Assembly (NCBI GenBank): GCA_002342025.1
Contig: DDPD01000038.1
Span: forward strand, 1 to 10,462
From: Moraxellaceae bacterium UBA2477
GTDB taxonomy: Bacteria > Pseudomonadota > Gammaproteobacteria > Pseudomonadales > Moraxellaceae
Reading direction: 5' to 3'
DNA: 10,462 nt
This document shows positions 1 through 6,069 of this stretch, one piece after another. The translations under genes were made by a program, and so were the position numbers. Every line of letters starts with the position of its first letter. Positions within the stretch are counted from its first letter, which is position 1. The notes under the pieces were generated by a model, which saw only the letters and a list, made by a program, of their open reading frames with translations, was not told where the DNA came from and did no database searches.

Positions 1-477
1 TTTGCCATGGCGGCGGCCCGTGATATCCGAAGCAAGCTAGCGCACACGGCAGCGCCACCCAGCGTGCCCGCCTGGGATGCCACGCAGGTGCGCGATCCCG
101 ATGAGGATGTGGTGATTCTGCACAACTGGGATGAATTGCGGCGCTTTATGTGGGACTTTGTCGGCATTGTACGCACCACCAAGCGACTGGAGCGCGCCTT
201 GCATCGTGTATTGCTCTTACAAGACGAGATTGAGGAGTATTACAGCCACTATCGGGTGTCGAGCAACCTCATTGAATTGCGTAATTTGGTCATGGTCGCC
301 GAGCTCATCATCCGATGCGCACTCATGCGTAAAGAGTCTCGTGGCCTGCATTACACCTTGGATTATCCTCAACTCAGCGCTGTACTGGCCGACAGTATTT
401 TGTCGCCCGAAGAGCCCTCGCGACGACGCCAGCGTAATGACACGGACAATCGGCGCCAGTCCTCTGCACTCAGCTGA
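1..477 (+). CDS. nadB: L-aspartate oxidase, C-terminal part (5' end outside window)
   Basis: NadB oxidises L-aspartate to iminoaspartate with FAD in the cytoplasm, the first step of de novo NAD synthesis. Only the last 158 residues are visible, and the reading frame is open to the window edge. The visible start, FAMAAARDI, matches the end of the FAD domain of the family. The helical C-terminal domain follows, with WDFVGIVRTTKRLERAL at about residues 51-67 of the visible part and the hallmark ESRGLHYTLDYP near 112-123, a motif shared with SdhA/FrdA flavoproteins. The tail after SILSP is longer and more Arg/Gln-rich than in E. coli NadB, which ends close to that motif. This tail runs antisense to the 3' end of ygfX. 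No terminator follows the TGA stop. The identification is by recalled family motifs and is strong. Confidence 0.93.
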   Translation, partial: FAMAAARDIRSKLAHTAAPPSVPAWDATQVRDPDEDVVILHNWDELRRFMWDFVGIVRTTKRLERALHRVLLLQDEIEEYYSHYRVSSNLIELRNLVMVAELIIRCALMRKESRGLHYTLDYPQLSAVLADSILSPEEPSRRRQRNDTDNRRQSSALS

Positions 478-950
478 TCGGCCCAAATCACCACACGCCA
501 GCGCTGCCCTCTGCGGCGTGTGGTTGGCTCAGCATCAACAGCCAGCGTCATCAACTCCTGCCAACAGAGCACCACAAACCCAGGCGTGAGGCGAACAGGC
601 CCGTACACCTCGGCAAAATGCACGGCTCCGGTATCCAGCTGCAAACGCCAGCCCTGAGGCGTGTGCTGGAATGACTGAATCGGCCAAGAGGTTTGCCGGT
701 TACTGAGCTGTATGAACGCTAGCAACGGCCACAACAGAACTAACGCAAACCCAACAGCGACGGGCGGGTGACTTTGCCATGCGGTACAGCCTGCGAGTAC
801 AGCCAAACCCAAGCGCCAAAACGTCAGCCCACGCGATGGCTGTAACCTAAACTCAGCGTGCCAGACGTTGCAAGATGCGCGCGACGATGCGCTGATGACC
901 TGCGTCTTCGGGTTGAAGATATTGCATAAGCCACGCCAGAAGATCGACAT
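369..950 (-). CDS. ygfX: YgfX (CptA)-family inner-membrane protein; start uncertain
   Basis: This is a small membrane protein of the YgfX family, encoded directly downstream of sdhE as in E. coli, where YgfX/CptA has been described as a toxin partner of YgfY. Two hydrophobic segments lie roughly at positions 720-820 (FWRLGLAVLAGCTAW, then VAVGFALVLLWPLLAFI). A soluble domain with GWRLQLDTGAVHFAEV and a Trp/Arg-rich end (DWRRLSVSLRW) follows, as in the family. By alignment with E. coli the protein should begin near position 870, just before the Trp in NVWHAEFRL, but no in-frame ATG, GTG or TTG lies there. The nearest upstream ATG is at 950, inside sdhE, and gives 193 residues, longer than the usual ~135-150. 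That start is used here with low certainty. The 3' end overlaps nadB by 109 bases, and the extra C-terminal tail is probably not part of the conserved domain. Confidence 0.72.
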   Translation of the reverse strand: MSIFWRGLCNIFNPKTQVISASSRASCNVWHAEFRLQPSRGLTFWRLGLAVLAGCTAWQSHPPVAVGFALVLLWPLLAFIQLSNRQTSWPIQSFQHTPQGWRLQLDTGAVHFAEVYGPVRLTPGFVVLCWQELMTLAVDAEPTTRRRGQRWRVVIWADQLSAEDWRRLSVSLRWRRREGSSGDKILSASTALS

Positions 951-1110
951 CCTCTTCTTCCAAAAAGCGTGCAAATAGCGCTTGCTCCTCAGCATCCAGG
1001 CCAAGATAGTGCTCCTCCATGAACGGTTCAAGCAGCACATCGAGCTCTTTCAGGCCCCGTCGGCACTGCCAGCGTAAGCGTTTCTCTTCTTCCGTAAACG
1101 GCCGTGTCAT
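853..1110 (-). CDS. sdhE: FAD assembly factor SdhE (succinate dehydrogenase flavinylation)
   Basis: SdhE is a small cytoplasmic five-helix protein that helps attach FAD covalently to SdhA and FrdA. The protein is 85 residues, the normal family length. It carries the conserved RGxxE motif as RGLKELD at residues 18-24 (Arg18, Gly19, Glu22), followed by acidic helices (FMEEHY, ARFLEEEDVDLLAWLMQY) and a C-terminal arginine-rich helix, all typical of YgfY/SdhE. The ATG at 1110 is preceded by a purine-rich stretch (GGGGTAGAG) about 6 bases upstream. A perfect TATAAT lies about 33 bases upstream on this strand. It is the first gene of a unit with ygfX, whose domain begins at its stop codon, and is divergent from ygfZ. 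Older work calls the E. coli protein CptB, antitoxin to CptA; the flavinylation role is better supported. Confidence 0.93.
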   Translation of the reverse strand: MTRPFTEEEKRLRWQCRRGLKELDVLLEPFMEEHYLGLDAEEQALFARFLEEEDVDLLAWLMQYLQPEDAGHQRIVARILQRLAR

Positions 1111-1142
1111 GAAATTCTCTACCCCAATCGGTTAAGCACGGC

Positions 1143-1148
1143 ATTATA
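1143..1148 (-). promoter_or_regulatory. Candidate -10 box (TATAAT) for sdhE-ygfX
   Basis: On the minus strand this hexamer is a perfect TATAAT, 32 bases before the sdhE ATG, which would give a leader of about 25 bases. I see no good TTGACA-like -35 at 16-18 bases upstream (TCACGG at 17), so it is only a candidate. It lies in the 99-base divergent space between sdhE and ygfZ. No clear ygfZ promoter was found there; the best -10-like match on the plus strand is TATTTA at 1156-1161. Confidence 0.4.
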
Positions 1149-1197
1149 GAGCTTGTATTTAGCACCGTGATCCCCATTTCTCCAATCTATCCGTCGC

Positions 1198-1204
1198 TAA
1201 GGAG
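1198..1204 (+). promoter_or_regulatory. Ribosome binding site of ygfZ
   Basis: TAAGGAG is a near-perfect Shine-Dalgarno sequence, 5 bases before the ATG at 1210. It fixes the ygfZ start with good certainty. Confidence 0.8.
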
Positions 1205-1209
1205 CCGTC

Positions 1210-2181
1210 ATGTCCAGTTCGCTTGTGTTTACCTCACCTTCCGTTGAGGTGCTTGCAGCTCAGGCCGCCCTCCAAGCACAAGATGATCTTGTCTTAACGC
1301 TGCCTTGGCGCGCCCTCGCGATTGTGGGTCCGGATGCCGAAACCTTTTTACAAGGCCAAGTCACTACAGATATTCGCGAAGTGTCTGCGGCACAGTCTCG
1401 CCTTGCCTGCTTACTAAACCTCAAAGGCCGCGCCCAATTCAGTTGCCGCTTACTGGCCTGGCCAGAGGGCTATTTGCTCATCCTGCCGGCTGAACAGTTT
1501 GAAGCGGCGCGGGCCCGCTTGGCGAAGTACGGCGTGTTTTCGAAAGTCACCCTGAGTGAAATCGCCCTTCGCATACAAGGCGTGCTGGGACGCGGTGCTC
1601 AGAATCGCCTCGCCAGCCTGGGCTTGGCGCTACCGGAGTTGCCCGCCATCGATCAAGGCTGCTCAGGTCTCGAACTTCCCATTCGTATCCGACTTCCAGG
1701 CCTCACCCGTGGACTGCTACTGAGCGAGGCATCGGATGCTGCGCCACTAACCGATACGGCTACGTCCTCCGAAGCGGCTGCAGCCTGCTGGGAGTCTGCC
1801 AGCATTGTCGCCGGCGAGTGGATCCTGGCAGCAGCAGAAACCGAGCTGTTTCAGCCGCAGGAGATGGATTATCACGCGCTTCACGGCGTGAGCTATCAGA
1901 AAGGCTGCTACTTGGGTCAGGAAATTGTGGCGAGACTCTATTTCCGTGGACAACTTAAAACCGAACTGAGTGCATGGCAGTGCGAAAGCGGGCAAGAATC
2001 GCTGACGGCAGGCATGGGCCTAGTCAGCGAAGATGGCTCACGAGTAGGTGAAGTCATTCGCGCGGTCGCTCAGGGCCATCAGCAGTGGCTAGTGCTGGCG
2101 CAAACCAAGCGGGAGCTGGTGGCCAAGCGCCTGGATGCTGACGCTCAATCTGTGTTGCAGCGTCTACCCTTCACGCGCTAA
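1210..2181 (+). CDS. ygfZ: Folate-binding YgfZ protein (Fe-S enzyme maintenance)
   Basis: YgfZ is a tetrahydrofolate-binding protein related to the glycine-cleavage T-protein. It helps build or repair certain Fe-S enzymes such as the radical-SAM protein MiaB, in the cytoplasm. The 323 residues match the family length. Visible landmarks are an N-terminal FLQGQVTTDI at 47-56, LNLKGRAQF at 69-77, and the signature K-G-C-Y-x-G-Q-E at residues 231-238 (KGCYLGQE) with the functional Cys233, followed by ARLYFRGQLK. The start is set by a strong Shine-Dalgarno sequence. The gene diverges from sdhE, the arrangement also seen in E. coli, and converges with the next gene, overlapping its 3' end by 18 bases. 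The region around residues 173-195 is Ala/Ser/Thr-rich and looks like a variable loop. Confidence 0.95.
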   Translation: MSSSLVFTSPSVEVLAAQAALQAQDDLVLTLPWRALAIVGPDAETFLQGQVTTDIREVSAAQSRLACLLNLKGRAQFSCRLLAWPEGYLLILPAEQFEAARARLAKYGVFSKVTLSEIALRIQGVLGRGAQNRLASLGLALPELPAIDQGCSGLELPIRIRLPGLTRGLLLSEASDAAPLTDTATSSEAAAACWESASIVAGEWILAAAETELFQPQEMDYHALHGVSYQKGCYLGQEIVARLYFRGQLKTELSAWQCESGQESLTAGMGLVSEDGSRVGEVIRAVAQGHQQWLVLAQTKRELVAKRLDADAQSVLQRLPFTR

Positions 2182-3312
2182 TGGATCGCGTGAGCCAAAC
2201 GTCTCTTCCAGATCGGCCAGCGGCTGCGTCATGCCCGCCGGCATTGCGTAATGCGCTGCCAACCACTGCGGGCTAACATCGGCCAACTGTGCCGGCTGCC
2301 AGTGCGGCGACTGGTCTTTATCAATTAAGAGCGCACGAACGCCCTCCGGAAAATCTGGGTGGCGTGCGCATTGACTAGACAATATCCATTCGGTGCGGAA
2401 AACCTCTGCGAGGCTTAGCGAGCTCGAGCTCTGCCATTGCTGCCAAATCAACGCAGCACTAGTTGGTGAGCCCGAGCGATAGGCTTGCACCGCTTTAGCT
2501 AGCCAAGGCTCCTCAGGCAACGCTGAACGCCATGCGGCATCCAGCGCATTAAGATTCTCATGATCAGTTAATGCCGTAATGGCATCCGCATGTTGCTGCA
2601 AGACACCCTCAGCCAGTGTCGGCGATGGCAAATGAGCCAAACAGGTCGACACCAGCGAGAAGGCACTCTCGGTTGTCCACGCCTGATTGAGCAGATCACT
2701 CAGCAATTGAGGCCATGATTCGGAGCTCAGTGCATGACTGGCCAAACCTAAAGCCACGGCATCACTGGCCCCAAATTGACACGCCGTGAGCCCCATAAAG
2801 AGCCCCACACGCTTGGGTAATCGCGACAGGTAATAGCTTCCACCCACATCCGGAAATAGCCCGATGGTGATTTCCGGCATGGCCATGCGCGTTGTCTCTG
2901 TGACCACGCGAAAACTGGCCCCCAACAAGAGCCCCATGCCACCACCCATGACAACACCGGTCCCCCACACCAACAGAGGCTTAGGAAACTCTCGAATGGC
3001 ATAGTCGAGTCGGTACTCTCGAGCAAAGAAGTGTGCCGGGTAATCGGCATCACCCTCTCCCGTCCGCGCATGCTGCGTGAGCGCACGCACATCACCACCG
3101 GCACAAAATGCCCGCTCACCTCGCCCCCGCAGCAGCACCGCCACCACACGATCATCCGCAGCCCACGCCTCCAGCTGCGGTAGCAACACATCAACCATGG
3201 CGAGTGTCAGCGAATTCAAACTACGTTCAGCATCCAAGGTGGCAACGGCAATAGAGTGGCCAGACGCCGTAGCTAACAACTCAATGTGTACAGGTGCTTC
3301 ACTGACATGCAT
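2164..3312 (-). CDS. Enoyl-CoA hydratase/isomerase family protein, 3-hydroxyisobutyryl-CoA hydrolase-like
   Basis: This is a crotonase-fold enzyme most like 3-hydroxyisobutyryl-CoA hydrolase (HIBCH), which releases 3-hydroxyisobutyrate from its CoA ester in valine breakdown. The 382 residues are the full length of that subfamily. Visible motifs are FCAGGD at 69-74 and the oxyanion-hole GGGMG at 123-127. PEITIGLFPDVGGSYYL at 146-162 carries the expected acidic residues Glu147 and Asp155, and the C-terminal HPDFPEGVRALLIDKD at 318-333 is characteristic of the hydrolase branch rather than plain enoyl-CoA hydratases. The ATG at 3312 has a Shine-Dalgarno-like AAGGAT about 9 bases upstream and lies 12 bases after the ung stop, so it is probably co-transcribed with tetR and ung. 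The TAG stop lies inside the ygfZ 3' end. No other valine-pathway gene (mmsA/mmsB) is visible, so the exact substrate is inferred. Confidence 0.88.
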   Translation of the reverse strand: MHVSEAPVHIELLATASGHSIAVATLDAERSLNSLTLAMVDVLLPQLEAWAADDRVVAVLLRGRGERAFCAGGDVRALTQHARTGEGDADYPAHFFAREYRLDYAIREFPKPLLVWGTGVVMGGGMGLLLGASFRVVTETTRMAMPEITIGLFPDVGGSYYLSRLPKRVGLFMGLTACQFGASDAVALGLASHALSSESWPQLLSDLLNQAWTTESAFSLVSTCLAHLPSPTLAEGVLQQHADAITALTDHENLNALDAAWRSALPEEPWLAKAVQAYRSGSPTSAALIWQQWQSSSSLSLAEVFRTEWILSSQCARHPDFPEGVRALLIDKDQSPHWQPAQLADVSPQWLAAHYAMPAGMTQPLADLEETFGSRDPLAREG

Positions 3313-3324
3313 TGCAAAGAATCC

Positions 3325-4005
3325 TTATTCGGGTAATGACCAATCAATTTGGGCTTGATGCTGAAGTTGCAACCAAGCGTTTGCTTGCGAAAAGTGTCGA
3401 CAACCAAACCAGCCACCGCGATTCGCAGAGAGCGGTGAGGGGTGGGCAGCACTTAAAACCAAATGACGTTGTCGATCAATCAGTCGGCCTTTTTTTTGTG
3501 CGTATGCGCCCCAAAGCATAAAAACAAGTCCCGCTTGGCGCTGATTTAACTGTGCAATCAGGGCATCGGTAAATCGTTCCCAACCCAACTTCTGATGCGA
3601 ACCCGCCTCGCCCGCTCGCACGGTCAAGACACTGTTCAGCAGCAAGACCCCTTGGGACGCCCAATAAGATAAATCGCCATGGCGTGGCTTGGTCAGCGCG
3701 AGATCTGCACTGAGTTCAGAAAAGATATTGCGTAAAGATGGAGGTGAGACCTGCCCACGAGATACCGAAAAACTTAAGCCATGCGCTTGATTCGGCCCAT
3801 GATAGGGGTCCTGCCCCAAAATCACGACACGCACTTGCTCAGGTCGGGTCGCGGCTAAGGCGGCAAATACCTGGGATGACGGAGGGTAATGAATAATGCC
3901 TGCCTGGCGCTCATGTGCCAGTACTTGCTGCAGCTCAACCGCGTAGGGTTGGCTCCATTCTTCTGCCAGTAACGTCTGCCAAGAATCGGGAAGTGCTAAG
4001 ACCAT
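3325..4005 (-). CDS. ung: Uracil-DNA glycosylase, family 1
   Basis: Ung removes uracil from DNA, starting base-excision repair of deaminated cytosine and misincorporated dUMP. All family-1 motifs are present: the water-activating loop GQDPYHG (catalytic Asp66), LLLNSVLTV with Asn124 for uracil recognition, the central VFMLWGAYAQKKG, and HPSPLSA with His188. These numbers use the ATG at 4005 and fall within two of E. coli Asp64, Asn123 and His187, which supports this start and a 226-residue protein. A GTG at 4014 forms a 4-base GTGA overlap with the tetR stop and would add three residues; a TTG at 4017 is also possible. Either way the gene follows tetR with essentially no gap, suggesting translational coupling. 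It is followed after 12 bases by the acyl-CoA hydrolase gene. Confidence 0.97.
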   Translation of the reverse strand: MVLALPDSWQTLLAEEWSQPYAVELQQVLAHERQAGIIHYPPSSQVFAALAATRPEQVRVVILGQDPYHGPNQAHGLSFSVSRGQVSPPSLRNIFSELSADLALTKPRHGDLSYWASQGVLLLNSVLTVRAGEAGSHQKLGWERFTDALIAQLNQRQAGLVFMLWGAYAQKKGRLIDRQRHLVLSAAHPSPLSANRGGWFGCRHFSQANAWLQLQHQAQIDWSLPE

Positions 4006-4010
4006 CGCCC

Positions 4011-4667
4011 TCACCAAAGCCCTTTCAGCTGATACGCCACCGCATCCCGAATCCAGTGCGGAGACACCGTGGCACTACCCTCGATAAGCCCTTCGTATTC
4101 GATGCGTCGCATCGTTGCCAGCATGGAGCGTGCGGCCTGCTCAGGCTGACTTACTGGCAAAAGCGCCAACCACGGCAGCATGAGCCCAATCCAACGGCGA
4201 ATAACTTGCCTAACGGCTACTTGTAGGCGAGGCTCTTGAATGGCGGCGTACCAAAAGGCGTACTCAAGCTCTACCTGAGCGCGATGCTGTTGCAGCCGTA
4301 CATCTATGTAGTTTGCTGCAACCTCCAGCAAAAGCTCATTACTGAGCGTGTCATCATAGGTTTCGCCCGCACGTTCGGCGGCACGACGTTGCTCTATGAA
4401 GTCCAGACGCTGCTGTTCAACTTGACGCCAGAACGGAATGGCAAATCGCTCGATCGACTCTTCGGCAAATAACTCAAAGCTTTGGACTAACAAGTCCTGA
4501 ATGTCTTTGAAGTAATAGGTCGTAGCCGATAGAGGCACATTGGCTGCCGCAGCCACTGCGCGATGCCTGACCCCACGCACACCATCGCGCAAGATGACAT
4601 CCCACGTTGCCCGCAAAATGGCGTCACGCCGCACTTCACCGCGTTGTTGGCGCACAACTCCATTCAT
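4011..4667 (-). CDS. TetR/AcrR-family transcriptional regulator
   Basis: This is a DNA-binding repressor of the TetR type, 218 residues from the ATG at 4667. The N-terminal helix-turn-helix domain is clear: RRDAILRATWDVILRDGVRGVRHRAVA is followed by the recognition region (AAAANVPLSATTYYFKDIQDLL, about residues 38-59), where the TTYYF..K pattern is diagnostic. The C-terminal half is helical and Glu/Arg/Gln-rich, as expected for the ligand-binding and dimerisation domain, but gives no clue to the ligand. A longer reading to 4733 would run into the terminator hairpin and is rejected. AGG lies 9 bases before the chosen ATG. The gene overlaps or abuts ung, so it probably heads a tetR-ung-hydrolase transcript and may regulate it. 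An imperfect inverted repeat at 4714-4727 is a candidate operator. Confidence 0.9.
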   Translation of the reverse strand: MNGVVRQQRGEVRRDAILRATWDVILRDGVRGVRHRAVAAAANVPLSATTYYFKDIQDLLVQSFELFAEESIERFAIPFWRQVEQQRLDFIEQRRAAERAGETYDDTLSNELLLEVAANYIDVRLQQHRAQVELEYAFWYAAIQEPRLQVAVRQVIRRWIGLMLPWLALLPVSQPEQAARSMLATMRRIEYEGLIEGSATVSPHWIRDAVAYQLKGLW

Positions 4668-4713
4668 AGGGCACAACCTGTCTTGCTTGAGTGTGTGAGG
4701 CGCGAAGCATAGC

Positions 4714-4727
4714 CTGTCTATTGTCAG
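4714..4727. promoter_or_regulatory. Candidate TetR operator (imperfect inverted repeat)
   Basis: CTGTCTATTGTCAG is a 14-base dyad in which 10 of 14 positions are symmetric; the mismatches are all T opposite T. It lies 47 bases before the tetR start, between that gene and the porin terminator, where an autoregulatory operator could sit. The heptamer CCTGTCT, which overlaps its left arm, recurs at 4677-4683. The evidence is position and partial symmetry only. Confidence 0.25.
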
Positions 4728-4731
4728 AAAC

Positions 4732-4758
4732 AAAAAAGGGCCGATTAGGCCCTTTTTT
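4732..4758 (-). terminator. Bidirectional rho-independent terminator downstream of the OmpA-family gene
   Basis: The stem GGGCC (4738-4742) and GGCCC (4748-4752) encloses a GATTA loop and is flanked by six A and six T. It is thus a G+C stem extended by A-T pairs, with a T run on both strands. It lies 17 bases past the porin stop, so it ends the porin transcript on the minus strand and insulates tetR. No plus-strand gene approaches it from the other side. Confidence 0.9.
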
Positions 4759-4774
4759 GATGTCTACCGCACCA

Positions 4775-5944
4775 TTACTTCTGGATGCGGAACTCAACGC
4801 GGCGGTTCAACTCACGACCTTCCGCTGTCGCGTTTGTAGCGACTGGACGCGATTCGCCGTAGCCAGCAGCTTCCAGACGCGAAGCGTCGATACCGTAGCC
4901 CACGAGGTAGTCACGCACTTCATTGGCACGGCTACGGGAAAGCTTCATGTTGTAGGCGTCGCTGGCAACACTGTCGGTATGACCGGAAATGCTGATACGA
5001 GCAGTGCTATCCGAACGCAAGAACGCAACAACGTTTTCCATCAGACGTTGTGCATTTGCAGTCAAACGAGCCGAGTTGTTTTCAAAGGTGATGTCCCGAA
5101 TGGTCAGCGTTTGTTCGATAACACAGCCATTTCCGTCTACACGAGCGCCTTTCAAGGTGTTAGGGCACTTATCGCGCTCATTCACCACGCCATCTTCGTC
5201 ATCGTCAACACTGACAGGCACAACTTCTGGAGCAGGAGCAGGCGCTGGAACCTCTTTAATCACGATACGTTCAACAGGTACTTCTTGAATAACAATTTTT
5301 TCAACCGGTACTTCAACTTGTACTTCACGAATAATCACTTCTGGCTCTTTGGCTGGGGCTTTACCTAAGCCCATTTCCAAGCCTAAACCGGCACGGAAAT
5401 CGGTCTGACCGTCCTGAAAGTCATCGTACACAGCTCGCAACTCGCCACGTACACGAAGATTGTCAAAACCAAAAATAGACTTTGTAAAGCCAATACCTAG
5501 GTTCAGGAAGGGCGTGAGCTCATCGTTATCAGTGCCAGCGATATCGTTATAAACGCCACCGCCGCCAACAATAATGAATGGAGTGAATTCGGAGCGCTGA
5601 CCAAACGTGAAGTGAAAGTCAACACCAGCACCCGTTTGATAGTTATCGGTACCGTTCTGACCAGTCTCAATGGTGTCGCCGAAGAACTGACCTTCTACCC
5701 AGAGATTTTCAGCTAAACGATGGCCCACACCTGCGTTATAGCCAATGCTTGTACCGTCAGCACCACGAGATTTATCAGCTTCTAGGTAAAAAGTACCGAA
5801 ATTGACATAGTTGTCATAGCTTTTACCAGTTTCAACCGAGTCCTCGGCATGAGCTGTAAATGCAACACCGCTCAGAGCAGTGGCCAGAACAACTGACTTG
5901 ACCGCTGCAGCCGCAGGCGACAGGGAAAATCGTGATATGCGCAT
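4775..5944 (-). CDS. OmpA/OprF-family outer-membrane protein
   Basis: This is a structural outer-membrane porin that ties the outer membrane to peptidoglycan. The 389 residues contain a signal peptide with likely cleavage after AHA (residue 33) and an N-terminal eight-strand beta-barrel region (about 35-195). A linker at 200-245 is built on a repeated decapeptide (EVPVEKIVIQ, EVPVERIVIK) followed by an Ala-Pro run. An acidic DDDEDGVVNERDKCPNT segment of the calcium-binding type-3 repeat kind has Cys260 and Cys274 as a probable disulfide. An OmpA C-terminal domain (280-389) follows, with GHTDS and LSRSRA. Asp324 and Arg339 have the same 15-residue spacing as the peptidoglycan-binding Asp271/Arg286 of E. 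coli OmpA. AAGAGG lies 7 bases before the ATG. The gene is monocistronic, with its own promoter region and terminator. The organisation is closer to OprF than to E. coli OmpA, so no symbol is assigned. Confidence 0.95.
   Translation of the reverse strand: MRISRFSLSPAAAAVKSVVLATALSGVAFTAHAEDSVETGKSYDNYVNFGTFYLEADKSRGADGTSIGYNAGVGHRLAENLWVEGQFFGDTIETGQNGTDNYQTGAGVDFHFTFGQRSEFTPFIIVGGGGVYNDIAGTDNDELTPFLNLGIGFTKSIFGFDNLRVRGELRAVYDDFQDGQTDFRAGLGLEMGLGKAPAKEPEVIIREVQVEVPVEKIVIQEVPVERIVIKEVPAPAPAPEVVPVSVDDDEDGVVNERDKCPNTLKGARVDGNGCVIEQTLTIRDITFENNSARLTANAQRLMENVVAFLRSDSTARISISGHTDSVASDAYNMKLSRSRANEVRDYLVGYGIDASRLEAAGYGESRPVATNATAEGRELNRRVEFRIQK
5255..5314 (-). repeat. In-frame tandem 30-base repeat encoding the porin linker
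   Basis: Two adjacent 30-base units encode residues 211-220 and 221-230 of the OmpA-family protein, EVPVEKIVIQ and EVPVERIVIK. A degenerate unit precedes them (VIIREVQV, residues 203-210) and the start of another follows (EVPAPAPAP). The units differ at many third positions, so this is an old duplication and not a recent slippage event. Confidence 0.8.
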
Positions 5945-6069
5945 TTGAAAACCTCTTAAGCAGAACTGAGTAAGTTAAACAATATATGACTTGTGCGAAG
6001 ATTACCGGAAACCACATTCCGTTAAACAGGTTGTTTCAATAAACATACAAAAAAACCGACAAAAACACA
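5945..6069 (-). promoter_or_regulatory. Upstream region of the OmpA-family gene, with candidate -10 and two inverted repeats
   Basis: This is a 125-base AT-rich gap between merR and the porin. On the minus strand a -10-like TATATT (5981-5986) would give a leader of about 30 bases; the element 17 bases upstream (TCCGGT) is a poor -35. Two inverted repeats lie around the likely -35 zone: CGGAA-N6-TTCCG (6006-6021) and AAACA-N3-TGTTT (6024-6036). They could be regulator sites or chance. No GC-rich hairpin ends merR here, although a run of seven T on the minus strand (around 6049-6055) lies about 15 bases past its stop. Confidence 0.4.

Noticed and set aside
369..1110. sdhE-ygfX as a toxin-antitoxin defence module
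   Set aside because: The CptAB naming exists in E. coli literature, but SdhE's flavinylation role is well supported. The genes sit in a housekeeping context with nadB and ygfZ, with no sign of mobility.
4668..4733. N-terminal extension of the TetR protein by 22 residues
   Set aside because: The upstream start lies inside the terminator hairpin, and the added residues do not resemble the TetR N-terminus. The ATG at 4667 gives the usual length ahead of the helix-turn-helix.
4691..5368. A 225-codon plus-strand open frame opposite the porin
   Set aside because: It begins upstream of the terminator hairpin, reads through it and then mirrors the porin codons. The repeated Asn/Phe end reflects the tandem linker repeat read backwards.
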